Source: Phycisphaerales bacterium
GTDB lineage: Bacteria > Planctomycetota > Phycisphaerae > UBA1845
Length of the DNA stretch: 64,000 bases
Direction of reading: 5' to 3'
Assembly: GCA_020639095.1 (NCBI GenBank)
Contig: JACKHH010000003.1
Coordinates: 62,001-126,000 of the forward strand
The notes under the pieces: generated by a model
What the model was told of the DNA's origin: nothing
Seen by the model: only the letters and a program-made list of their open reading frames with translations
Database searches by the model: none
Shown here: piece by piece, positions 1 through 8,000 of the stretch
How positions within the stretch are numbered: the stretch's first letter is position 1
Layout of the letters: every line of letters starts with the position of its first letter
Program-made: the position numbers and the translations under genes

Positions 1-1
1 C

Positions 2-214
2 AACTTCGTGCCCGGCGACTTCGACGGCGATGGCGATGTTGACTTGCTGGACCACGCCAACTTTGAAGATTGTCTCGACGGGCCGGAAGCCGCACCGACG
101 CCAACGCTACCCGGCGCGACGGCTCAGGATTGCCTCGATGTTTTTGACAGCGACGGCGACGACGATGTCGACCTTCAGGACTTCGATCGTTTCCAGCGGG
201 ACTTCGGCGGTTAG
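2..214 (+). CDS. C-terminal end of a secreted protein with dockerin-like Ca-binding repeats (partial)
   Basis: Only the last ~70 codons are inside the window; the gene starts upstream. The visible part carries two calcium-loop motifs, GDFDGDGDVDLLD near the left edge and DSDGDDDVDLQDFDRF near the end, separated by a Cys-containing linker. Paired loops of D-x-D-G-D-x-D-x-x-D at the very C-terminus are typical of the dockerin-like tails of secreted planctomycete proteins. By family knowledge they bind calcium and may help anchor or sort extracellular proteins. The body of the protein cannot be seen, so its activity is unknown. It ends with a TAG stop a few bases before the next gene. Confidence 0.85.
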   Translation, partial: NFVPGDFDGDGDVDLLDHANFEDCLDGPEAAPTPTLPGATAQDCLDVFDSDGDDDVDLQDFDRFQRDFGG

Positions 215-218
215 GGCG

Positions 219-932
219 GTGGCATTGCGCCAGTTGAATATCTGGCGCGGGTGTTTGAGTTTGAGGTTCGGATTGGTCCGTGCGATTTTGCCAATCTGCT
301 GTACGACGCTAGTGATCGCGCTTTCGCAGGTCGCTTCGGCTGCGGACGATTGTACGTGCGCGCGCGCTCGAACGGCCCACGCGTGGTGTAGCGCTTGCAA
401 GGTGGGCTACGTCGCCGGCGTTCGCGTGGAATCCGAGGAGCTGTTCGACGCGATCCATCCGCACGGGCACGAGGTGTTCATCGAGCGCACACGCTGCGCG
501 TCGTGCCGCGAAGCCATCAAATCAAATGGATTCTGCACCGCGTGCCACGTCGGCTACCTGAACGAGCAAGCCTACTTCTCGCGCCTCGCGTACATCCTTG
601 CGCAGGGTGAAACGGTGGACGCAGACGATGTTACTTGCCCGACCTGCCGACAGGCGCAGGCGAGCACCGGATGGTGCGCGACCTGCGCTGTCGGCTGGTT
701 CGGGAATGTCAGGTACCGCGATCGCGAGAAGTTCGCGGAAGCGTCGTGTCAGCACGCTGTCATGATGGCTGCACTCAAGGCAGCTCCGCGATGCGAATTC
801 TGTGCAGCGGCCATCATCACCGATGAACGGTGCTACAAGTGCCGCATCGCCTACCAGAACGGCAAGCCCGTTGGCTCACATCGGGTGCTCAACTCAACGC
901 CCGCCACGCACGCGACACGCAACGGGTCGTAG
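219..932 (+). CDS. Exported protein with four tandem double-Cys (zinc-ribbon-like) modules
   Basis: I do not recognise this family. A hydrophobic stretch ending in SQVASA, about residues 25-42, looks like a signal peptide. After it come four modules of the form C-x2-C, 8-9 residues, C-x2-C, then x-[VI]-[GA]-[YW]: CxC...CSACKVGY, CASC...CTACHVGY, CPTC...CATCAVGW and CEFC...CYKCRIAY. The first module has an imperfect first Cys pair. The paired knuckles suggest metal binding or structural disulfides in an envelope protein. The start is uncertain: no ATG precedes the signal peptide, and GTG at 219 or TTG at 225, 261 or 273 are options. The GTG was chosen because it lies just after the preceding stop. 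The Cys spacing and signal peptide make the frame convincing. Confidence 0.7.
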   Translation: MALRQLNIWRGCLSLRFGLVRAILPICCTTLVIALSQVASAADDCTCARARTAHAWCSACKVGYVAGVRVESEELFDAIHPHGHEVFIERTRCASCREAIKSNGFCTACHVGYLNEQAYFSRLAYILAQGETVDADDVTCPTCRQAQASTGWCATCAVGWFGNVRYRDREKFAEASCQHAVMMAALKAAPRCEFCAAAIITDERCYKCRIAYQNGKPVGSHRVLNSTPATHATRNGS

Positions 933-1138
933 ATCGTTCGTGCCTCGCTTTACGCTGCGACGTGTTCGCATGCCTCACGGCTCACATTTCAGGGACCCAT
1001 TTGCCACGATTTGCAACCGGTACGCAACGAGTCGCGGGTTGTTGGTTGACGGATGGTCGCGCGCGGCGATAGTTAACGCGCTCGGATTGGGCCGAAATTG
1101 AGGAATTGAATGGCGGAGTATCGGAGGGGGTGGCGAGC

Positions 1139-2815
1139 ATGATGAGCAACGGAATCTCGTCTCTTGCGTGGCAGCGGGTGCAAAGTTGTGCGCTTGCGAT
1201 CGTCGGAGCATGCCTTGCGACCGGTTGCGCGGAGCAGCCAGTGGGTGCGTGCTGCGGGGTCGATGACGCGTGCAGCGTGTTGTCTGCCGATGTGTGCGCG
1301 CTCGCGGGCGGGGTGTACCAAGGGGACAACACCGATTGCAGCACGAACGCGATCTGCGCGGACGAGATCGTCGTGTTCCGCTACAGCGGCGGCGAGTGTC
1401 CCATTGAACTGACGATCAAGGATGGGTCGGGGGACACGGTTGCGTGCGATGTACCGCGATCACAGCTTTTCGACGCCGACTCGCCGCTCGACGGTTCGCA
1501 GGCGGATTCCGCAAACGACGGTCTGGGCACTTTCCCAAGCGGCGATGACGTGAACGATCGTGGAATGCTCGTGCGACTTGGCGACTTCACGGTGGACACC
1601 AACGGTCCCCAGCCAAACCTTGCAATCGTACAACTCGACATCGTGGTGCCGCCGTACGCGGGCATTCGCCGAACGCTGCGCGGAACAATTAAACGGTCAG
1701 CCGGTTTCAGATTGTCCGCCGATGCGCAGGCGGTTGTTGATAGCGGTGAGCGCAACTACCACGCGGAACAGGTTCGCAAGATCGGCAAGGACGACGCGGC
1801 TGCTATGGGTGGTGTCGATCCGTTGGCGGGGCAGCGCAGCGATCGCCTGTATCGCACGACAAGCCGAAAGGACAACACGGACTACGCAGCCCTCGCGGAC
1901 GGTTCGCGTTACCTCGCGGAATTCACGGAATCGATCGGTGAAATTGCAATCGACTCACCCGCGCCCGGTGAATTCCTCACGATCTACCTTGTATTCTCCA
2001 GCGACGCGTTCGACGCGCTCGGAGAGTTCATCAGCGATATTGAGATTACGCTGGCGAAGGAACCGGTCGAGGGTAGCCCGTCGCTTGGCGATGTCAGTTC
2101 CAACGCGCTGGTTATCGAGGACGTTTACGACGTCGGCCCGGTGGCGGTTGTGGACTACACCGACGGGGCGTTCGTACCGAACTCCGTTGATCTCACGCTG
2201 GCGGACAGCGCGAACGCGCAGAATGCTGTTTGGATCAGCAACAGCAGTGCGAGTGCCATCATGCTGATGGTCCCCGGCCATCCGGAAACGCGGCTGCCGC
2301 CGAATCGCCAGGTTGCGTTCAACGATCTTGTTGACGGGCAAATCATCGGTTCGAACGGAGAAGCCGCGACGCTGGACATCGTTGCGGATAACCAGATGGT
2401 GGCGTGCTGCATCGACGACGCGTGCAGTGAGGAATTCGCGTCGGCTGATGATTGTGTGGATGCGGGTGGCGTGGCGTTTGTCGATACGCTCTGTGCTGAT
2501 GCGCAGTGCACGCCGCCGGGCGACCCCTGGGAAAACGCGCCCGGAATCTACACCTTGCAGGGCGATTGTCCGGGCAACGGTCAGGCGGTCACGTTGTCGC
2601 GCATCGATGGCGAGCTGATTCTGCTCGGGTTGCCGGAGAACGAGGACCTCATGCTCAGCATCAATGACGAAACCGCGTCCGCCGATGGCGTACATGCCTT
2701 TGGGGAAGGCGGGTATACATTGACGCTGACGGTCATCGGGGCGGGTGTGGAAATGACGCTGCTCGATGCGGACATGTCGGCTGTCTGCACTTCAACCCTC
2801 GCGGGATTGCAGTAA
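1139..2815 (+). CDS. Large secreted lipoprotein with two Cys-rich ACC-x-DDAC motifs
   Basis: A 558-residue protein with a lipoprotein signal: hydrophobic segment LAIVGACLATGC with the lipobox Cys at residue 30. Directly after it comes a Cys-rich motif, ACCGVDDACSVLSADVCALA. A second copy, ACCIDDACSEEFASADDC, lies near residue 421. Such ACC-x-DDxC segments recur in secreted planctomycete proteins (family knowledge); their role is not known to me. The middle is an acidic beta-rich region of unknown fold. The ATG at 1139 sits 11 bases after GGAGG and is preferred over the in-frame upstream ATG at 1106. A strong shared hairpin follows the stop. No function can be assigned. Confidence 0.8.
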   Translation: MMSNGISSLAWQRVQSCALAIVGACLATGCAEQPVGACCGVDDACSVLSADVCALAGGVYQGDNTDCSTNAICADEIVVFRYSGGECPIELTIKDGSGDTVACDVPRSQLFDADSPLDGSQADSANDGLGTFPSGDDVNDRGMLVRLGDFTVDTNGPQPNLAIVQLDIVVPPYAGIRRTLRGTIKRSAGFRLSADAQAVVDSGERNYHAEQVRKIGKDDAAAMGGVDPLAGQRSDRLYRTTSRKDNTDYAALADGSRYLAEFTESIGEIAIDSPAPGEFLTIYLVFSSDAFDALGEFISDIEITLAKEPVEGSPSLGDVSSNALVIEDVYDVGPVAVVDYTDGAFVPNSVDLTLADSANAQNAVWISNSSASAIMLMVPGHPETRLPPNRQVAFNDLVDGQIIGSNGEAATLDIVADNQMVACCIDDACSEEFASADDCVDAGGVAFVDTLCADAQCTPPGDPWENAPGIYTLQGDCPGNGQAVTLSRIDGELILLGLPENEDLMLSINDETASADGVHAFGEGGYTLTLTVIGAGVEMTLLDADMSAVCTSTLAGLQ

Positions 2816-2842
2816 TCGCAATCAGCGCAATGCGCAAGGAAA

Positions 2843-2881
2843 CGCGGCACGGACGAGCGACCTGCGCTTGTCCGTGCCGCG
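2843..2881. terminator. Bidirectional terminator between convergent genes
   Basis: A 17-bp stem (one G-T mismatch) with a 5-base loop sits between the stop codons of the two convergent genes on either side. Arms are 2843-2859 and 2865-2881, GC-rich, and followed by ATTGTTATT. It is likely to stop transcription from both directions. Confidence 0.75.
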
Positions 2882-2914
2882 ATTGTTATTGCGACGTCAC
2901 AATCATAGCCCGGT

Positions 2915-3664
2915 CTAGGGCGCGAACTCGTCGGTTTTCTTGAAGCCATCGGGCAGCTTGAGCTTGAACGTGTCGTCATCCAGTTTGGGCTCGACTTCCA
3001 GCTTGGTGATGGTCTTGATGATGTCGCCCTTGCCCACGTTGGGAATATCAAAGTGGTCGATGCGGCGACGCGGGAGGAAGTCGTTCTTTGAGATGAACCA
3101 GGTGGCTTTGCGCTGCACGTTTTCGTATTCAACGACCACCACGTAGCAGTCTTCGCCCGCGATCTTCTCGCTGTCCTTCAGTTCGTGCGTCTTGCCGTTG
3201 ATTTCGTCGGAGAAAGGCGTGGGGTGAACGAATTCCCCGACCAGCCCGGAGAAGACCAATCCGGAGGCTTTGCCCATGACGGCAGGGTCGATGTCCTCGT
3301 AGGCGATCTTGGCTGCGTAGTCCACGAGATAGTAGTTTTCCCCATCGCAACCCGCGGTGAGCTTGCGCGATTCATCCGACTTCGGGCCCTTGGCTTCAAC
3401 GGTCGCGGTGAACAGCTCCGGACGATCGCCCGACCAACCCTTGAGCGTGAACGTGCCTTTGCCCTGGGCGGCGAACTTGGACGCGTCTTCCGTCGTTTCG
3501 TAGGTGACGTCGTAGCGAACGGACTTCACCGCCTTGGCGGCGGCGTCGAGCTTTTTGAGGATTTCCACGGGATCGGTCAGCTCGCCGGATTTCTCGTCCG
3601 ACGCCGACACCGGCAGGGTCATCAGCAAAACGGCGGATAGCGTCACGCCGATCAATCGCCTCAT
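2915..3664 (-). CDS. Periplasmic LolA-fold-like (DUF2092-type) protein
   Basis: A 249-residue protein with a clear signal peptide (MRRLIGVTLSAVLLMTLPVSAS). The remainder resembles the LolA/LolB-like fold often annotated as DUF2092 or outer-membrane lipoprotein-sorting related: an N-terminal helix (DPVEILKKLDAAAKAVKSV), then strands with YDVTYETTED, KGTFTLKG and a C-terminal TKLEVEPKLDDDTFKLKLP. The pattern DDxTFxLxxPxGFK is typical of this group. These proteins are thought to bind lipid or lipoprotein in the periplasm, but the substrate here is unknown. AAGGAG lies at good spacing upstream of the ATG. It is a single gene, convergent with the lipoprotein to its left. Confidence 0.7.
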   Translation of the reverse strand: MRRLIGVTLSAVLLMTLPVSASDEKSGELTDPVEILKKLDAAAKAVKSVRYDVTYETTEDASKFAAQGKGTFTLKGWSGDRPELFTATVEAKGPKSDESRKLTAGCDGENYYLVDYAAKIAYEDIDPAVMGKASGLVFSGLVGEFVHPTPFSDEINGKTHELKDSEKIAGEDCYVVVVEYENVQRKATWFISKNDFLPRRRIDHFDIPNVGKGDIIKTITKLEVEPKLDDDTFKLKLPDGFKKTDEFAP

Positions 3665-3799
3665 GATGTTACTCCTTGGTAAAGGTCTAGATCTCCGGTC
3701 CGCAATGCCGGCATCTTACCGGTACATCTTCGGGCAAGCCAGCACCGGCGATTACCCGAACGTTACGCTGCGGACGATTCTCCGTCTGCCCGCGGCGAA

Positions 3800-5188
3800 T
3801 TACGAGGTGGCGTCCGGCTTCTGAGCACTGACCCAGTTCTTGACGGCTTTGATAATGTCCGCGTCAAACTCACCGGTGAAGCCGGCAAGATAGCTCTCTT
3901 CCGCGTCCTCCATCGGCGAATACCCGTGGTCAATGCCCTCCAGCGCCTTGAACGTAGCCCGCCCCGGGTGCTTGCTGTTGACCGATTGCGCGATCAACTC
4001 GCTGCATCCGCGCCCGGCGACGAAATCGCACGTGCCCCACATCGCGAGCACCGGCACGTCGACCTGTGCCCATTGCTTGGGCAGGTCGACCGTCGCCATC
4101 TCGTGGAAGAACGAATAGTGCGAGCCCATGATGAATTCATCCTGCACCAAGCCCTCCGCGATTCCGCGAAGCTCGGGATGCGCTTCCAGGACGCTTTTCG
4201 GATTTTGCCCTTCGATCATGCACAGTTTGACCAGCTCAGCCGCTTGTTGCGAGTTGGTCTTGTATTCGTCCTCGGGTAGCAGCTCGAGCTTCCAGCGTGC
4301 CTGCATGGATTCGAGCAAATGTTCGTTCCAGGCGCGGGCGATCGCGGCGTACGTGATCACGCCGCGAGCGGCTGAGCTGCGCGCCAGTGTCGGCGCCAGC
4401 ACCGAGCCGGTCGACTGCGCGAAGATGTACACGCGCTGCGGGTCGACGAAGTCATAACTTGCCAGTTTCTCAAGCGCCGCGCCGAATGCCGTCAGGTCGT
4501 CCGCAAGCTTAGGCCGGCGCGGATCGTCACCTTCGCTGTCGCCATTGCCCGGGCGATCCACGCGCATGGTCACAAACCCCTCGCGCGTGAGATTGTCCAC
4601 GAGTTGTTTGTACGGATGGTTTGCGTTGCGTTCGTTGGCAAACTCCATCGGGCCGGGGTTCAGGCTTTGAATGAAGAGGATTGCCGGGTGTTTGGCTGCG
4701 TCACGTGGTTTTGTGACGTACGTGCGGACGCGATGGCCGGGAGCGCCGGCAGAGTCGTAAACGATATCGAATTCGTCCGACGTTTCCTTGGGTCGCTCCT
4801 CCAGTGTCAATTCGAGATCAACCGGTTGGCCGTCGCGCACCACGCCGAGCTTCATCACGTCGCCGGCGCGATAGTCGCGGAACAGCGCAACTGCAGCATC
4901 AATGTCGTCAAAAGATTTGCCACCGACCGACACGATCACGTCGTTCGCCAGCATGCCGGAGCGCTCCGCGGCTGAGTTCGGCATCACGCCGCGAATGAAG
5001 ATGCCCTTGGTGTCCTTCAGCTTCAGTTCCGCGACTTGGTTCTCGAATATCGGAGCGAGTTGTATGCCCAGCATGCCGCGACGTTTCAGTTCGTCTGCAT
5101 GCGTCGCCGTTGCGAACGCGAGCAGCGTGAGCAGGGCCGTTGCGCCGGTTTGCACGCGCCGCGCGCGCGATACATTTCGCGTGTTCAT
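3800..5188 (-). CDS. Secreted PDZ-domain alpha/beta hydrolase fusion
   Basis: A 462-residue exported protein with two parts. After a signal peptide ending near THAD (residue 32) comes a PDZ domain, about residues 35-130, recognised by GIFIRGVMPNSAAERSGM and NDVIVSVGGKSF. Residues ~140-455 form an alpha/beta hydrolase. The nucleophile is probably Ser259 in FAQSTGSV, a GxSxG motif with Ala in the first position. The Asp is in WGTCDF and the His in GIDHGYS. It is a probable periplasmic or surface esterase/peptidase-like hydrolase; the PDZ domain may bind a peptide C-terminus or regulate the enzyme. The substrate is unknown. Confidence 0.8.
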   Translation of the reverse strand: MNTRNVSRARRVQTGATALLTLLAFATATHADELKRRGMLGIQLAPIFENQVAELKLKDTKGIFIRGVMPNSAAERSGMLANDVIVSVGGKSFDDIDAAVALFRDYRAGDVMKLGVVRDGQPVDLELTLEERPKETSDEFDIVYDSAGAPGHRVRTYVTKPRDAAKHPAILFIQSLNPGPMEFANERNANHPYKQLVDNLTREGFVTMRVDRPGNGDSEGDDPRRPKLADDLTAFGAALEKLASYDFVDPQRVYIFAQSTGSVLAPTLARSSAARGVITYAAIARAWNEHLLESMQARWKLELLPEDEYKTNSQQAAELVKLCMIEGQNPKSVLEAHPELRGIAEGLVQDEFIMGSHYSFFHEMATVDLPKQWAQVDVPVLAMWGTCDFVAGRGCSELIAQSVNSKHPGRATFKALEGIDHGYSPMEDAEESYLAGFTGEFDADIIKAVKNWVSAQKPDATS

Positions 5189-5343
5189 GTTGTCGTATCC
5201 TTACCAGAGGTGCCCGAGCCGATGGCATGCATGCCAGCGATAGACAAGTGTACGTCGCCAGAACATGAATGTATGGCATCGGGCGCTTTGTCGATGTCGG
5301 AAGATGTATGCAGTTGTCGGGCGGAGATTGGCGAAGCGCCGCT

Positions 5344-6369
5344 TTAGACGCCCAGCGCCACAGCCACGCCCAACGGGGCTGCCGGTTGCGTGCCTTCGTA
5401 CCACTCCGCGAGCACGCCCTCGAATCCATCGGCTGTTGGTGCGGCAATGAAGGCTTCACGCACGCGTTTCGCAACGGGGTGGTGTCGCGCATACTTGATT
5501 GCAACGCGCGTCATCACCTTGCCCGCGCGATCCCGGCCGTAGTATTGCTCCGCTTCCGCGAAATGAATCGCGAGCGTCTCGCCTTGCTCAGCCACGGTGG
5601 GGGGCGCGGGTTGCGGTTTACCTTTAGCCAGCGCGAGGCACTCGCGGAAGATCCAGGGATTGCCCAATGCGCCGCGGGCGATGGTCACACCGTTTACGCC
5701 GGTTTCGCGCATCATCGCCAGGCAGTCGCCGGCGCTCATCAGGTCACCGCTACCGAGGATTACACGGTCGCCCGCGAAGTCTTTGACGCGTTTGAGAAAT
5801 TGCCAATCGCTCGGGCCGGTGTAGCGCTGCGCGACTGAACGCCCGTGTACGGTGACGGCGGACACGCCCATGTCGAATGCGCCGCCGAGGATGGCAAAGA
5901 AGTTGCGTTCGCTGTCCGCGGATGCGTCCACGCCGCGGCGCATCTTGAGCGTGACGGGTCGATCGGCTGCAACGGCATCGACGACGTTACGCACGATTTC
6001 GAGCGCCGTGTCCGGTTCGCCGAGGAGGTATCCGCCGCGGCAGCGCTTGAGCACCTTGTTGACCGGGCAACCGAAGTTGATGTCGATCACGTCGTAGCCG
6101 GCGTTCGCGAGACGGCGGGCTGCGGGTCCGAAGTCGTCGGGATTCGCACCCATGAGTTGGGCTGCAACCGGGTGATCGTCCGGCGGAACGGTGAGCAACT
6201 GTCGCTGCCACGCGCCGTCGTGCAGCACGCTGCGTTCGAGCACGACTTCGTTGATCGTGTAGCACGCGCCGTGCATCCGCGCAACGCGGCGCATGGGCAG
6301 GTCGCTGTAGCCGCTCAACGCAGCCTGTACGAATGGGTGAGCGAGTTGGATATTGCCAATCCGCAACAT
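5344..6369 (-). CDS. tRNA-dihydrouridine synthase (Dus family)
   Basis: An FMN-dependent TIM-barrel enzyme that reduces uridine to dihydrouridine in tRNA D- or variable loops. The start MLRIGNIQLAHPFVQAALSG gives the usual N-terminus; an in-frame extension of 39 residues upstream runs into a repeat element and is rejected. Family motifs are DINFGCPVNKVLKRCRGGYL (catalytic Cys in GCP), LKMRRGVD, VTVHGRSVAQRYTGPSDW (phosphate/FMN-binding His region), GSGDLMSAGD and GVTIARGALGNPWIF. The length of 341 aa is normal. Subfamily (DusA/B/C) is not resolved; the motifs lean to DusB-like. Transcription is leftward, with a palindromic element just upstream of the gene. Confidence 0.93.
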   Translation of the reverse strand: MLRIGNIQLAHPFVQAALSGYSDLPMRRVARMHGACYTINEVVLERSVLHDGAWQRQLLTVPPDDHPVAAQLMGANPDDFGPAARRLANAGYDVIDINFGCPVNKVLKRCRGGYLLGEPDTALEIVRNVVDAVAADRPVTLKMRRGVDASADSERNFFAILGGAFDMGVSAVTVHGRSVAQRYTGPSDWQFLKRVKDFAGDRVILGSGDLMSAGDCLAMMRETGVNGVTIARGALGNPWIFRECLALAKGKPQPAPPTVAEQGETLAIHFAEAEQYYGRDRAGKVMTRVAIKYARHHPVAKRVREAFIAAPTADGFEGVLAEWYEGTQPAAPLGVAVALGV

Positions 6370-6409
6370 GGGTAGATCATACCAGCAAATAACGCGGGCG
6401 TTCAACGAA

Positions 6410-6525
6410 TTCCCCTCCCTCCGGGAGAGGTAAGGGGAGGGTGATTCACGAGAACGTTTCTTGAGTGAATGGACGCATTGGTACAAGCCCCCTCACCCAA
6501 CCTCTCCCCAGTGGGGAGAGGGGTT
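6410..6525. repeat. Composite palindromic element (two G/C hairpins as terminal inverted repeats)
   Basis: Hairpin A (about 6410-6442, CCCCTCCCT...GGGAGAGG...GGGGAGGG) and hairpin B (about 6488-6525, CCCTCACCCAACCTCTCCCC with GGGGAGAGGGG) lie about 78 bases apart. The reverse complement of A resembles B, so the pair acts as inverted termini of a ~116-bp unit. The same A-B arrangement recurs at 39475-39594. This suggests a non-autonomous mobile (MITE-like) element. Confidence 0.65.
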
Positions 6526-6685
6526 GCTGCGCTTTCTTGCGCAATGTTCGCGCAACGCGTTAACTTCCATATCCAATGCAGAGAGCCCGTACGTACGTCC
6601 AGAACGTCCCAAACGCACGCAGTGATCATCGTAGCGAACGGCGGAATCGACCTCAACAGATGTGATGCATCCCCGGCATTGCGTG

Positions 6686-7075
6686 TCAGACGATATTGCT
6701 CTGCTTCGTCATGAACTCGCAGCCAACGAGAAACGCGTCGGCTCGCCGCGTGCAGTGGCGCACGATTGCGGGCACGCGCGGACACTCGTCGTCATGCCAG
6801 AAGAGTTGAATTCGTACGATCTCGTCGCGGTTCACCGGGTGAGGGCCGAGGAATGCGATACCGCCCGGCGACGCGTTGTAGAGTGCGACACCGATCTGAA
6901 TGTGTTCGCCCTTGTGGCGGTAGGAAACGGACAATGGCCAGGTGCGGTGAAACCGGCGTTCGCGGCGGCGCGCCGGCACGCCGTACCACTCACAGCGCCG
7001 ATGTGTTTCTTCGATGAAGCGGTCGATGACGCGGCGCACCATCGCGTCAGCCGTTGCCGATTGGATCCCGCTCAT
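6686..7075 (-). CDS. PilZ domain protein (probable c-di-GMP receptor)
   Basis: A 129-residue cytoplasmic protein. It has the two PilZ signatures: an Arg cluster RRRERRFHRTWP (about residues 37-48, the RxxxR element) and, downstream, NASPGGIAFLG (the [D/N]xSxxG element). PilZ proteins bind cyclic di-GMP and control motility, exopolysaccharide or adhesion in many bacteria. The ATG at 7075 is preceded by GGAGGGG at 9 bases, which decides the start. The few extra residues at the N-terminus (MSGIQSATADAMVRRVIDRF) are likely a helix. No partner gene is adjacent, so the target process is unknown. Confidence 0.8.
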   Translation of the reverse strand: MSGIQSATADAMVRRVIDRFIEETHRRCEWYGVPARRRERRFHRTWPLSVSYRHKGEHIQIGVALYNASPGGIAFLGPHPVNRDEIVRIQLFWHDDECPRVPAIVRHCTRRADAFLVGCEFMTKQSNIV

Positions 7076-7315
7076 GGCTCTCTTCCCCTCCAATCACGAA
7101 GCATACAATTCCCGGCGACCACGTGAGCAAATCGGATGGTGGGGCGAATGGACAATTCAGGCAGGCCGCATTTTTCCGGACGATGGCGGCATGCCCGTGC
7201 CTGCGCCCGCGCTGACAGGCGCAACCGGACCTGATAAACTGACGCCAATGCCGGGCCCAAAATCATCGGGCGACGGCTGCACGCGACCGGTTCATTTGGG
7301 AGAGACTGCACCACA

Positions 7316-7996
7316 ATGCCCCTGGCCAAAGAGGGATTTCGGGAAATGTTGCTCGCGACGCTCGTGCTCGGAGCCGTCGCGTGGGCGCTAAGCTGGTTGC
7401 ATCCCATGGCCGCGATCTTCCCGCTGATCATCTGGGGATGGGCGATCTCGTTCTTCCGAGATCCGCGGCGCGTCGGGTCGTTCGCGGACGGCCAAATGTG
7501 CGCCCCTGCCGATGGCACGGTGACCGAAGTGGTGAAGCTCGACGATCACGAACTGATCGGCGGGCCGGCGTACCGCATTGGCATTTTCCTAAGTATCTTC
7601 AACGTACACATCAACCGCGCGCCGTGCGCCGGTACCGTCAAGCGGGTGATCTACAGCCCGGGCGAATACCTCGACGCGCGGCACCCGGAATCGGGCAGTC
7701 GCAACGAAGCCAACACGGTCATCCTCGAAGCAGCCGCTCCGCACAGCGGGACGGTCGTCGTGCGTCAGGTCGCCGGCCTCATCGCCCGCCGCATCATCTG
7801 CCACGCCCGCAAGGGCGACTGTTTGACGCGTGGCGAGCGCTTCGGGCTGATCAAATTCGGGTCGCGGACGGAACTGATCGTGCCCGCGAGCGTAGACGTC
7901 GATATACGGGTGAAGATGGGCGACCGGGTCCGCGCGGGGCTGACCGTGATGCTCCAGACGGGCCAATCCGCCGGTGACACCCCAAGCGAGGCGTAA
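7316..7996 (+). CDS. psd: Phosphatidylserine decarboxylase
   Basis: Converts phosphatidylserine to phosphatidylethanolamine at the inner membrane. An N-terminal hydrophobic stretch (residues ~10-45) is the membrane anchor. FLSIFNVHINRAP (91-103) is the conserved His-containing motif. The self-cleavage site is FGSRTELIVP, with Gly182-Ser183 giving the pyruvoyl group. The short length (226 aa) and the GS motif match the Psd group found in archaea and many non-proteobacteria. It stops 4 bases before the start chosen for pssA, so the two steps of phosphatidylethanolamine synthesis form an operon. GGGAGAGA precedes the ATG. Confidence 0.94.
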   Translation: MPLAKEGFREMLLATLVLGAVAWALSWLHPMAAIFPLIIWGWAISFFRDPRRVGSFADGQMCAPADGTVTEVVKLDDHELIGGPAYRIGIFLSIFNVHINRAPCAGTVKRVIYSPGEYLDARHPESGSRNEANTVILEAAAPHSGTVVVRQVAGLIARRIICHARKGDCLTRGERFGLIKFGSRTELIVPASVDVDIRVKMGDRVRAGLTVMLQTGQSAGDTPSEA

Positions 7997-8000
7997 TCCC

